From Solibacteraceae bacterium (GTDB lineage: Bacteria > Acidobacteriota > Terriglobia > Bryobacterales > Bryobacteraceae): a stretch of DNA of 64,000 bases. Both the position numbers and the translations under genes were made by a program. A model generated the notes under the pieces. It was not told the DNA's origin, did no database searches, and saw only the letters and a list, made by a program, of their open reading frames with translations. The stretch covers positions 62,001 to 126,000 of the forward strand of contig JALSRK010000028.1 in assembly GCA_026984795.1 (NCBI GenBank). The letters are read 5' to 3'. This document shows positions 52,331 through 60,332 of the stretch, in pieces. Position 1 is the first letter of the stretch. The number at the start of each line of letters is the position of its first letter.

Positions 52331-52753
52331 ATGAACACGTACACCAAGTTTACGCTGATCATCGTGGCCATCATTGGCACACTGGTGTGGCTCGCGGCCG
52401 GCGGCATCAACGAAACGAAGACCTATTACAAGACCGTCGCGGAATTGCAACAGATGGGCAACGCAGCGATGGGCAAACGCCTCCGCGTGGCCGGGGATGT
52501 GGCCGAGGGCTCTATTGTCCGGGAAGGCCGGCAGGTCCGCTTCGTGCTCACCCAGGACGGTCTGGAGCTGCCGGTCGTTTACGACGGAGTCGATCCTCTG
52601 CCGGACACGTTCCGTGATGGTGCACAGGCTTTGGCCGACGGCAGGATGGGTCCGGATGGGGTTTTCCGGGCGAGCAAGATCCAGGCCAAGTGTGCTTCCA
52701 AATACGAAGCTAAACCGGGCGCTTCCGCCCCCAGCCGGCGGTCCTCTCTGTAG
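52331..52753 (+). CDS. ccmE: CxxxY-type cytochrome c maturation haem chaperone CcmE
   Basis: CcmE is a periplasmic, membrane-anchored OB-fold protein that covalently carries haem from CcmC to CcmF. The 140-residue protein has one N-terminal helix (FTLIIVAIIGTLVWLAAGG). The usual HxxxY haem-attachment motif is replaced by CASKY (Cys 121 and Tyr 125), the variant described for Desulfovibrio-type and archaeal CcmE. Preceding strands (KRLRVAGDVAEGSIVREGRQ) match the family. It heads the ccm operon, 26 nt before ccmF. Confidence 0.88.
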   Translation: MNTYTKFTLIIVAIIGTLVWLAAGGINETKTYYKTVAELQQMGNAAMGKRLRVAGDVAEGSIVREGRQVRFVLTQDGLELPVVYDGVDPLPDTFRDGAQALADGRMGPDGVFRASKIQAKCASKYEAKPGASAPSRRSSL

Positions 52754-52779
52754 CCGGACCGCCCTAGCAGGTCTTTTGT

Positions 52780-54795
52780 ATGGAGAATCTGGGATCCCTC
52801 GCCATCATCCTTGCCTTCTGCCTCTCCGTGTACGCGATCGTCGCCTCGGTCACCGGCAAGATCAAACGCAACCCGTTCCTGGTGGTGAGCGGTGAACGCG
52901 CCGTCTACGCCATCTGGTTCCTTCTGACCTTCGCTTCCGCCCTCCTGATTTACGCTCTTCTGACCAGTGACTTCCGCCTCGCCTACGTGGCCGGCCATAG
53001 CAACCGTTCCATGCCCCTGCTGTACAAGTTCGCGGCGTGGTGGGGCGGCCAAGAGGGTTCGCTGCTGCTGTGGGCGTGGATTCTCTCCACCTACTCGGCG
53101 ATTGTCGTGTACACCAACCGGCGGCGGTTCCGCAGCATGATGCCCTATGTCACGGCGACGCTGATGGTGACGCAGTGCTTCTTCTTGATTCTCATCGGCT
53201 TCATCGTCAGCCCGTTCGAGGTGCTGGCCGTGGGCAAAGAGGTCGTCGGCGTCGCGGACGGCAATGGTCTGAATCCCTTGCTCCAGCACTGGGCGATGGC
53301 GATTCATCCCCCGACGTTGTACCTCGGTTACGTCGGCTTCGCCGTTCCTTACGCGTTCGCCATGGCGAGCCTGATCACCCGGCAGCCGGGGGACGCGTGG
53401 ATCCATACGACGAGGCGCTGGACCCTGATCACCTGGGGGTTCCAAAGCGCCGGCATCCTGCTCGGCGCCGGCTGGGCCTACTCGGTTCTGGGTTGGGGCG
53501 GCTACTGGGGCTGGGACCCCGTGGAGAACGCCTCTTTGCTGCCGTGGATCACCGCCACCGCCTTCCTGCATTCCGTGATGATGCAGGAAAAGAAGGGCAT
53601 GATGAAGGTCTGGAACATGGTCCTCGTCTCGGCCACGTTCATTTTGTGTATCTTCGGCACGTTTCTGACGCGCTCCGGCGTCGTCAGTTCCGTGCACGCG
53701 TTTGCCCAGTCGCCAATCGGCACCTGGTTCGTTGGCTTTCTGGCCCTGTTGATCGGCGCTACCGCCTACTTGATCCTCGACCGGCTGGATTACCTGAAGA
53801 GCGAAGCTCGATTGGAAAGCGTCGTCTCCCGGGAATCGGCTTTTCTGTTCAACAACTTGATTCTGTTGGCGAGCTGCTTCGCAGTGCTCTGGGGGACGCT
53901 GTTTCCGGTGATCTCCGAGGCCTTCACCGGTGAGAAGATCAGCGTGGACGCCCCATTCTTCAACCGCGTCAATGTCCCTATCGGCTTGTTCTTGCTGTTC
54001 CTCACCGGTATCGGGCCGCTGATCGCCTGGCGGCGCAGTTCACTCGAGAGTTTGAAGCGCGCCTTCCTCTGGCCGGCCGTCGGCGGAGTGGCCACGGCGG
54101 TGGTTCTGGTCGCCGCCGGGGTGCGCCACTTCTACGCCGTGATGTCGCTGGCTCTGTGCGCCTTCGTGGCCTGGACGATCTTCCAGGAGTTCTACAAGGG
54201 GTCCCGCGCCATACGGTCGCGCACCGGCAAGAATTGGCTCGCCGCGGCGGTGGAGTTGACGCACCGGAACACCCGCCGTTACGGCGGCTACGTCGTCCAC
54301 ATGGGCGTTGTCCTGATGTTCATCGGATTCACGGGTGCGGCGTTCAACAAAGACAAGACGGTCGAGGTGCACGTCGGGGATCATTTCGCGATCGGGCGTT
54401 ATGAGCTGCGGGTGGCCGACATCAATTCCGGAGAGAACCCCAACTACGCGTGGTCCAGCGCCGAAGTCGAGGTCCGGCAGAACGGAAAGTTGATCGACCG
54501 CCTCTATCCGGAAACTCGCTTCTACAAGTCCAGCCGGCAGGGGGCCTCTGAGGTGGCCATCAGACGGCGGTTGCACGAGGATCTCTATTTGAATTTTGCC
54601 GGCCTCTCCGAGGACGGCGACAACAAAGCAGTGATCCAGGCTTACGTCTTTCCTCTTGTCAGCTGGATCTGGATCGGCTTCTGGGTGCTGATGGCTGGAA
54701 CGCTCATTTGCCTCATCCCCAGCAAGACGCGCTTTCAGTTCGCCCGGACCGAGATCGTTGGAATGGTGAAAGAACATGAGCCGGTTCGGCAATAG
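52780..54795 (+). CDS. ccmF: Cytochrome c haem lyase subunit CcmF
   Basis: CcmF is the large polytopic subunit (671 residues, about 13-15 helices) of the System I haem lyase. The WWD haem-handling domain reads GWGGYWGWDPVENASLLPW (about residues 238-256). The His pairs expected nearby are seen in LQHWAMAIHPPTLYLGY and ITATAFLHSVMM. The C-terminal periplasmic domain and the last helix follow. Its 3' end overlaps ccmH by 20 nt. Confidence 0.92.
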   Translation: MENLGSLAIILAFCLSVYAIVASVTGKIKRNPFLVVSGERAVYAIWFLLTFASALLIYALLTSDFRLAYVAGHSNRSMPLLYKFAAWWGGQEGSLLLWAWILSTYSAIVVYTNRRRFRSMMPYVTATLMVTQCFFLILIGFIVSPFEVLAVGKEVVGVADGNGLNPLLQHWAMAIHPPTLYLGYVGFAVPYAFAMASLITRQPGDAWIHTTRRWTLITWGFQSAGILLGAGWAYSVLGWGGYWGWDPVENASLLPWITATAFLHSVMMQEKKGMMKVWNMVLVSATFILCIFGTFLTRSGVVSSVHAFAQSPIGTWFVGFLALLIGATAYLILDRLDYLKSEARLESVVSRESAFLFNNLILLASCFAVLWGTLFPVISEAFTGEKISVDAPFFNRVNVPIGLFLLFLTGIGPLIAWRRSSLESLKRAFLWPAVGGVATAVVLVAAGVRHFYAVMSLALCAFVAWTIFQEFYKGSRAIRSRTGKNWLAAAVELTHRNTRRYGGYVVHMGVVLMFIGFTGAAFNKDKTVEVHVGDHFAIGRYELRVADINSGENPNYAWSSAEVEVRQNGKLIDRLYPETRFYKSSRQGASEVAIRRRLHEDLYLNFAGLSEDGDNKAVIQAYVFPLVSWIWIGFWVLMAGTLICLIPSKTRFQFARTEIVGMVKEHEPVRQ

Positions 54796-55249
54796 CGTCG
54801 TACTGCTCCTGGTCGCGGTTCTCGCGCTGGCGCAGAGTTCCTCGGAGTTGATGACTCCGGATGTGGTGCGCATCGGTTCCCACCTCGCCTGCCTGTGCGG
54901 AGCCTGCAACAACACCGTTGCAAACTGCCCCATGTTGGAGTGCCACTACGCCCGGCCCGCCAAAGAGAAGATTTACCGGATGGTGGCCGAGGGACGCACT
55001 GACGAAGAGATCATTCAATCCTTTGTGGACGAACATGGTCTCCAGGCGCTGGCCGTGCCCCCCAAGGAAGGATTCAACTTGTTAGGCTGGGTGATGCCCT
55101 TCGCGGCGATCGCCTTTGGGCTGTTGGTCATTTGGTGGTTCGTACGGCGGTACCAGGGCGTCCGGGTCGCCGCCTCCGGCGCCGACGATGAAGTGTTCGA
55201 ACGATATCGGGACCGCATAGAAGAAGATCTTTCAAGACTCGATTCATGA
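54776..55249 (+). CDS. ccmH: CcmH/CycL-type cytochrome c maturation protein
   Basis: CcmH reduces apocytochrome thiols or holds them for ligation. The 157-residue protein has a signal peptide (ending LALAQ) and a mature domain with a Cys-rich region, LACLCGACNNTVANCPMLEC. This contains the usual CxxC but with additional cysteines. A C-terminal helix (LLGWVMPFAAIAFGLLVIWW) follows. It overlaps ccmF at its 5' end and the zinc-ribbon gene at its 3' end (ATGA). Confidence 0.9.
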   Translation: MSRFGNSVVLLLVAVLALAQSSSELMTPDVVRIGSHLACLCGACNNTVANCPMLECHYARPAKEKIYRMVAEGRTDEEIIQSFVDEHGLQALAVPPKEGFNLLGWVMPFAAIAFGLLVIWWFVRRYQGVRVAASGADDEVFERYRDRIEEDLSRLDS

Positions 55250-55665
55250 TCACATTCATTGCCGCGCTCCTCACGGTCGGAGCCGTGCTCTATACTCTGC
55301 TCATTCGTGCGGAGGATCTGCCCGAAGAGGCTTCCGCCGCCCCGATGGAGGCATTGGAGAGCCGCCGCGCCCAGATTTACGAAAGCCTCCGCGACCTCCA
55401 GTTCGAGTACCGTACGGGGAAGCTTTCCGAGGCCGACTACCAGATGACGAAGCTGGAACTGCAAAAAGAACTCGCCCGCGTCCTGGCCCGGATCGACGAG
55501 CTCGGCGGTGTCGGATCTGAGGCGCCCCGGCAGGTCGAAAAGACGCCGCCCGTACCGGCTGCCGGGGCGGCGGTGCGCTGTCCCCATTGCGGCGCTGACT
55601 TCGACCGGCCGATGAAGTTCTGCGGCGAATGCGGCAAGCCCCTGGCGGGAGGAAAAGCGGAATGA
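55246..55665 (+). CDS. CcmI-like membrane protein ending in a zinc ribbon
   Basis: This 139-residue protein starts with one membrane helix (MITFIAALLTVGAVLYTLLI). A coiled-coil segment follows that resembles the CcmI linker (LRDLQFEYRTGKLSEADYQM). A C-terminal zinc ribbon has two CxxC pairs, RCPHCGADF and KFCGECGKPL. CcmI normally has TPRs here, so the zinc ribbon would be a replacement. It overlaps ccmH by 4 nt and the next gene by 4 nt, so it belongs to the operon. The assignment to CcmI is tentative. Confidence 0.7.
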   Translation: MITFIAALLTVGAVLYTLLIRAEDLPEEASAAPMEALESRRAQIYESLRDLQFEYRTGKLSEADYQMTKLELQKELARVLARIDELGGVGSEAPRQVEKTPPVPAAGAAVRCPHCGADFDRPMKFCGECGKPLAGGKAE

Positions 55666-56723
55666 CCGGCGGGGACGCCAGATTGTTGCGGGTCGTGTTG
55701 GGCCTTCTCACTCTAGGGACGATCTCCGCGGCCGTGGCGGCGGTTTCCGGAACCGTCATCGACAAGACCAGCCGGAAACCGGTATCCGGAGCCCTCGTCA
55801 CTCTCTACAGAATCAGCCAACAGGGGATGCAGCCGGTCGAGTCGGTAAAGTCCGGTCCTCGAGGCCGCTTCGAGATCGGCGGCGACGTTCGCGGCCCGGC
55901 TCTGCTGCAGGCGATTTACGAGGGCGTTGTCTACAGTAAGATGCTGACGCCGGGCAGCCCGACCAGCGGGATCGAAGTGGACGTCTACCAGGCCACCTCA
56001 AAGCCTGACCGCGTGGCGGTCGAACAACACATGGTGCTGCTCGAACCGATCAGCGGGATCCTTCACGTAAGCGAAAGCATCCTGGTGCAAAACTCCGGCA
56101 ACCGGGCTTTTTACGATGCGAAATCCGGTTCCCTCCAGGTCTGGATCCCTCCCGGGACGCGCGGCGATCCCCGGCTGATGGTGACGGCGCCGCAAGGTAT
56201 GCCCGTTTCGCGCGATCTCGTGCGCGCCGCTGCGGAGGGCGTTTGGAAGATCGATGTTCCGTTGAAGCCCGGTGAGACCCGGTTCGACATCACCTACGTG
56301 TTGCCCAAGGCCGAACCCCTCGTCTTCTCCGGCAAGGTGCTGCACGGCGGCAAACCGGTGCGGCTCGTCACGCCGAATGGGGTGACCTTGTCCGGCGACG
56401 GCGTCACGCAGATCGGCGAAGAGCCTCAAACCCACGCCCGGGTCTATGAAGTCACGGGCCGGGAATACAGCGTGACCGTCACCGGCACGGGCTCTCTCCG
56501 GCTTCCGGAGCAACAGCCTTCCGGCGGTGGAACCGGCATTCAGCAAATCCGGCCGCGGCTCTACGACCGTCTCGTCCTGATCACCGGTCTGGCGCTGTTG
56601 ATCCTGCTCGCCGGGTTCCTGCTGCTCTACCGCCGCCGGATTCCTCCGCCGCCCCCCGAACCCGGCTCTCAGGCGGCTGCGGGCAAGGTCCGCAGGACCC
56701 AGGAGGTCGGACGCCGGGGATGA
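55662..56723 (+). CDS. Membrane protein with a carboxypeptidase-regulatory-like domain, in the ccm operon
   Basis: This protein of about 353 residues has a signal peptide or anchor (LRVVLGLLTLGTISAAVAAV), then a carboxypeptidase-regulatory/CnaB-like beta sandwich (GTVIDKTSRKPVSGALVTLY). A second beta-rich domain follows (LKPGETRFDITYVLPKAEPL). A C-terminal membrane helix (LVLITGLALLILLAGFLLLY) and a basic tail end the protein. It is not a standard Ccm protein, but its ends overlap the zinc-ribbon and ccmA genes, so it is co-translated with them. It may act as a periplasmic scaffold; no catalytic residues are visible. Confidence 0.75.
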   Translation: MTGGDARLLRVVLGLLTLGTISAAVAAVSGTVIDKTSRKPVSGALVTLYRISQQGMQPVESVKSGPRGRFEIGGDVRGPALLQAIYEGVVYSKMLTPGSPTSGIEVDVYQATSKPDRVAVEQHMVLLEPISGILHVSESILVQNSGNRAFYDAKSGSLQVWIPPGTRGDPRLMVTAPQGMPVSRDLVRAAAEGVWKIDVPLKPGETRFDITYVLPKAEPLVFSGKVLHGGKPVRLVTPNGVTLSGDGVTQIGEEPQTHARVYEVTGREYSVTVTGTGSLRLPEQQPSGGGTGIQQIRPRLYDRLVLITGLALLILLAGFLLLYRRRIPPPPPEPGSQAAAGKVRRTQEVGRRG

Positions 56724-57418
56724 GTGCTGTCGCCGTCAGGGACCTTTGGAAGTATTACGGTGATTACCCCGCCTTGCGCGAGATCACTTTTTCGGCGGAG
56801 CAGGGGACTTGTCTGGCTGTGCTCGGCCGTAACGGAGCGGGGAAGACGACTCTGCTCCGCATCCTTTGCGGCCTTTCCCGTGCCGCCCGCGGCGAGATCC
56901 GAATCCTCGGCCGTAGCGCCCGGCACCCGGAAACGCGCGCCCGCGTTGGGATCCTCGGCCACGGCATCGGGATCTACGATGAGCTCTCGGCAATGGAGAA
57001 CCTCCGCTTGTTTGCCCGGCTCTATGGCTTGGCTGACATTGAGAACTCCGCCCGGCATTGGTTGGAGCGGACCGGGCTCGCTCACGTCCGCGACGGTCTG
57101 GTGCGGGAGTTCTCCCGCGGGATGCGGCAGCGCCTCGCCGTCGCGAGGGCGTTCCTGCATGCCCCCGAAGTACTGCTGCTGGACGAGCCGTTCACCGCCC
57201 TCGATGACCGCGCCATCGCCATGCTCCAGGATTTGCTGCGGGAGGCGCTGGATCGCGGCGCGACGGTCTTGATGTCTACGCATCAATTGCGGGAGGCTCT
57301 CGAGCTCGCCACCCACGTCGCGCTGATCAGCCGCGGCCGCCTCGTTCACACCGGAGAACGCACCGCCGAGATGCTCGCCGATCCCGGCTGGCTTTACCGG
57401 CACTACGGGGAGGCGTGA
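56720..57418 (+). CDS. ccmA: Haem exporter ATPase CcmA
   Basis: CcmA is the ATPase of the CcmABCD complex that releases haem-loaded CcmE. The 232-residue protein shows Walker A LGRNGAGKTTLLRILCG, signature EFSRGMRQRLAVARAF, Walker B VLLLDEPFTALDD and H-loop MSTHQLREA. The Q-loop region reads LGHGIGIYDELSAMENL. It lies directly before ccmB, so the transporter subunits are made together. Confidence 0.9.
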   Translation: MSAVAVRDLWKYYGDYPALREITFSAEQGTCLAVLGRNGAGKTTLLRILCGLSRAARGEIRILGRSARHPETRARVGILGHGIGIYDELSAMENLRLFARLYGLADIENSARHWLERTGLAHVRDGLVREFSRGMRQRLAVARAFLHAPEVLLLDEPFTALDDRAIAMLQDLLREALDRGATVLMSTHQLREALELATHVALISRGRLVHTGERTAEMLADPGWLYRHYGEA

Positions 57419-57421
57419 GTA

Positions 57422-58102
57422 GTGCGGTTCCTGCGCCAGGCCGGGACGATCGCCGTCAAGGACCTCAAAGCCGAGCTGCGGACCAAGGAAGCGATCAACG
57501 CTTCACTTTCCTTCGCCCTGGTGATTCTGCTGCTCTTCAGCTTTGCCTTCGATCCCACCGCCGAGCAGACCCGTGAGATCTCCGGCGGCCTGCTGTGGCT
57601 GGTGTTCGCTTTTGCCGGGGCCCTGATCCTCAACCGCAGCTTTTCGCGGGAACAGGCCAACGACTGCCTCGACATCCTGGTGGCCTCCCCGGTCTCTGGA
57701 GCCGCACTCTTCATCGGCAAGGCGGTGGCCAACGCCATCCTCATTCTTGCCGTCGAGGTCGTCTGCTTGCCCGTGTTCGGCGTTTTTTACAACATCACGT
57801 GGACGAAGCGCCCCTGGTGGCTGCTCCTGGTGCTCGTCCTGGCCACCTGGGGCTTGACCGTCATCGGCACGATGTTCAGCGCCCTCACCGTAAACTTGCG
57901 TCTGCGGGAATTGATGCTCCCCGTGCTGGTCTACCCAATGATGATCCCCAGCCTCATGGCCGCCATGCAATTGACGACGCTCTTGATTGCCGGCGAGCCC
58001 GTGACCGGCGAGGACATTGTCTGGCTACGCCTGCTGATCGGGTTTGATATCATCTTCACCGCCCTGGGAATAGGATTGGTGGAGACGGTGTTGGTGAATT
58101 GA
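57422..58102 (+). CDS. ccmB: Haem exporter permease CcmB
   Basis: CcmB is the six-helix permease partner of CcmA. The 226-residue protein has the family start AGTIAVKDLKAELRTKEAIN and the central ALILNRSFSREQANDCLDIL, then hydrophobic segments such as LLLVLVLATWGLTVIGTMF. It starts at GTG 57422, 3 nt after ccmA, and is followed 1 nt later by ccmC. Confidence 0.9.
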   Translation: MRFLRQAGTIAVKDLKAELRTKEAINASLSFALVILLLFSFAFDPTAEQTREISGGLLWLVFAFAGALILNRSFSREQANDCLDILVASPVSGAALFIGKAVANAILILAVEVVCLPVFGVFYNITWTKRPWWLLLVLVLATWGLTVIGTMFSALTVNLRLRELMLPVLVYPMMIPSLMAAMQLTTLLIAGEPVTGEDIVWLRLLIGFDIIFTALGIGLVETVLVN

Positions 58103-58103
58103 G

Positions 58104-58796
58104 ATGGGAACGCGCAACAAGTTGATTTATTTGTTGGCCGCTCTGGGTGGGCTGCTGGTGATCCGCAACCTGTACGTGATCCTGCTGCAGTTCCCCGATG
58201 AAGCCGCTCAGGGCGCCATTTACCGGATCATGTTCTTTCATGTCCCATGCTGGTTCATCTGCTTCACGGCGTTTCTTGCCGCTGGGGTGGCCAGCATCCT
58301 GTATTTGTGGAAGAGACGAATGGTCTTCGACAATGTGGCCGTCTCCGCCGTGGAGATCGGTGTAGTTTTCACCGCGACGGGACTCGTAACCGGTTCGATT
58401 TGGGCCCGGGTGATTTGGGGTATCTGGTGGACGTGGGACCCGCGCCTGACGTGGGCTTTTATCACTCTGCTCGTTTACCTGGGTTATCTCATGCTCCGGC
58501 GCGCCATCGACGATCCCACCGAGCGCGCCAAGAACTCCGCCGTGCTCTGCATCTTCGCCTTCGTCAGCGTGGTGATCACCTACAAGGCGATCGACTGGTG
58601 GCGCACCCAGCACCCCGGCGCCGTGCTGAGCTTCCGTACCGGCGGCGGCAACATCGAGCCGGCCTGGGAGATGATGCTGTTGTGGAACTTCCTGGCTTTG
58701 GGGCTGATCGCTGCCGCCGTGCTGTTGATCCGCCTCAACCAGGAGCAAGTACGGCGTGAGGTGGACGGGCTCCGCCGGCGGGTCCACGAGCTGTAG
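58104..58796 (+). CDS. ccmC: Haem delivery protein CcmC
   Basis: CcmC loads haem onto CcmE. The 230-residue protein has six helices and a WWD motif in ARVIWGIWWTWDPRLTWAF. The flanking His ligands are seen in MFFHVPCWFICF and WWRTQHPG. The start directly follows ccmB. A protein of this family can also resemble CcsA/ResC, but the operon context is that of CcmC. Confidence 0.9.
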   Translation: MGTRNKLIYLLAALGGLLVIRNLYVILLQFPDEAAQGAIYRIMFFHVPCWFICFTAFLAAGVASILYLWKRRMVFDNVAVSAVEIGVVFTATGLVTGSIWARVIWGIWWTWDPRLTWAFITLLVYLGYLMLRRAIDDPTERAKNSAVLCIFAFVSVVITYKAIDWWRTQHPGAVLSFRTGGGNIEPAWEMMLLWNFLALGLIAAAVLLIRLNQEQVRREVDGLRRRVHEL

Positions 58797-58833
58797 CCGG
58801 CCCCCCAGGTGTCCGGCCCGGAGGGAAAGTTTG

Positions 58834-58989
58834 ATGGATGAACGCAATTTCACTTTCATGTTTTACGGCCTCGCAGCCGCCTGGGCGATTCTCGCCGCTT
58901 ACGTCGTTTACCTTGGGGCCCGCGAGGGCAAGATCCGGCGCCAACTCGAAAACCTCAGGCGCATGCTGGAGGAGCGGGATAAGACATGA
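58834..58989 (+). CDS. ccmD: Small membrane protein CcmD-like
   Basis: This 51-residue protein has one membrane helix (FMFYGLAAAWAILAAYVVYL) followed by a charged helix (KIRRQLENLRRMLEERDKT), the usual layout of CcmD, which releases holo-CcmE from CcmC. GGAGGG precedes ATG 58834. It closes the ccm operon, and its stop overlaps the next gene by 4 nt. Confidence 0.8.
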   Translation: MDERNFTFMFYGLAAAWAILAAYVVYLGAREGKIRRQLENLRRMLEERDKT

Positions 58990-60332
58990 ACCGGCGTCAC
59001 TGGTTCCGGCTCGCCGCGGCCGGCCCGGCGGCGAGCCGGTTGAGCGGGCGGCGAGCCGCGGCGCAGGATCAGGCTCAGCGCGCCATCCGCGGGCTGCCGT
59101 CGCCGAAGATCCACGACGTCCAGGTGATCGCCACGGCGCCCCAGGGCCTTCGGCTGGTGGTCGTCAAGATCCTCACCGACCAGGACGGTCTCTACGGTTA
59201 CGGCTGCGCGACCTTCACTCAGCGGGCTGATCTGGTAGTGGCCGCCGTCGAGCGCTACTTGAAACCTTTCGTCATTGGAAAGCCCGCCGACCGGATCGAT
59301 GACCTCTGGCAGGCCATGTACAACTCCTCGTACTGGCGCAACGGGCCGGTGCTGAACAACGCCATCAGCGGCGTGGACATGGCCCTGTGGGACATCAAGG
59401 GCCGCCAGGCCGGCCTGCCCGTCTATCAGCTCCTGGGCGGCAAGTGCCGGGAGGCCGCCGATACCTACACCCACGCTTCCGGCGCCGAAATCCCGGAACT
59501 CATCGACCGGGTGAAGCAGTTCATGGCCCAGGGGTTCCGTCACATCCGCGTTCAGATCGGTGTGCCGGGTATGGCCGGTTACGGGGCCGGGGCGGCTTCC
59601 CGGAAGGTCCCTGCCTTGCATCAAGGGCGTGTCTACGAACCGGCGGCTTACGTCCGCCGGGCCCTGAAGATGTTCGAGGAAGTCCGCAAGGCTGTCGGCT
59701 GGGAAATCGAGCTCCTGCACGACGTGCATGAGCGCATCTCTCCCACCCAGGCCCTCCAGTTCTGTAAAGACGTCGAGCGGTTCCGGCTCTTCTTTCTGGA
59801 AGACCCTCTCTCTCCGGAAGACATCGGGTGGTTCCGGATCCTGCGCCAGCAGTCCTCGGTACCCATCGCCATGGGCGAGCTCTTCAACAGCCCCCACGAG
59901 TGGACCCCGCTCATCAGCGGCCGGCTGATCGACTACATGCGCATGCACGTCTCCCAGATGGGCGGGCTCACTCCGGCCCGCAAGGTCGCCGCCATGGGCG
60001 AGATCTTCGGCGTCAAGACCGCCTGGCACGGCCCCGGCGACGTCTCTCCCATCGGCCACGCCTGCAACATCGCTCTGGACCTTGCCTGCTGGAACTTCGG
60101 CATCCAGGAGTACTCGCCTTTCCGTGACGCCACCCGGGAAGTCTTCGACGGCTGCCCGGTCATGAAAGACGGTTATCTGTACGCCAACGAGAAGCCGGGC
60201 TGGGGGATCGAGGTGAACGAAGAGGCGGCGCGCAAGTATCCCTTCGGCTACGGGGAGCGCGGCTTCAAGAAACGGTACAACGGCGGTTGGGGCGAGATCC
60301 GCCGCCGCGACGGAACGATCATCAAACAGTGA
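58986..60332 (+). CDS. ManD-like mannonate dehydratase (enolase superfamily)
   Basis: This 448-residue enolase-superfamily enzyme resembles D-mannonate dehydratase ManD/RspA. The N-terminus has a Tat-like leader (NRRHWFRLAAAG). The first metal ligand and the catalytic His are in LLHDVHERISP, the Glu ligands in FLEDPLS and AMGELFN, and TAWHGPGDVSPIGHA is the ManD-type loop. The end RRDGTIIKQ is typical of this family. It would dehydrate a sugar acid to a 2-keto-3-deoxy acid. It overlaps ccmD by 4 nt, perhaps only by gene packing. Confidence 0.85.
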   Translation: MNRRHWFRLAAAGPAASRLSGRRAAAQDQAQRAIRGLPSPKIHDVQVIATAPQGLRLVVVKILTDQDGLYGYGCATFTQRADLVVAAVERYLKPFVIGKPADRIDDLWQAMYNSSYWRNGPVLNNAISGVDMALWDIKGRQAGLPVYQLLGGKCREAADTYTHASGAEIPELIDRVKQFMAQGFRHIRVQIGVPGMAGYGAGAASRKVPALHQGRVYEPAAYVRRALKMFEEVRKAVGWEIELLHDVHERISPTQALQFCKDVERFRLFFLEDPLSPEDIGWFRILRQQSSVPIAMGELFNSPHEWTPLISGRLIDYMRMHVSQMGGLTPARKVAAMGEIFGVKTAWHGPGDVSPIGHACNIALDLACWNFGIQEYSPFRDATREVFDGCPVMKDGYLYANEKPGWGIEVNEEAARKYPFGYGERGFKKRYNGGWGEIRRRDGTIIKQ

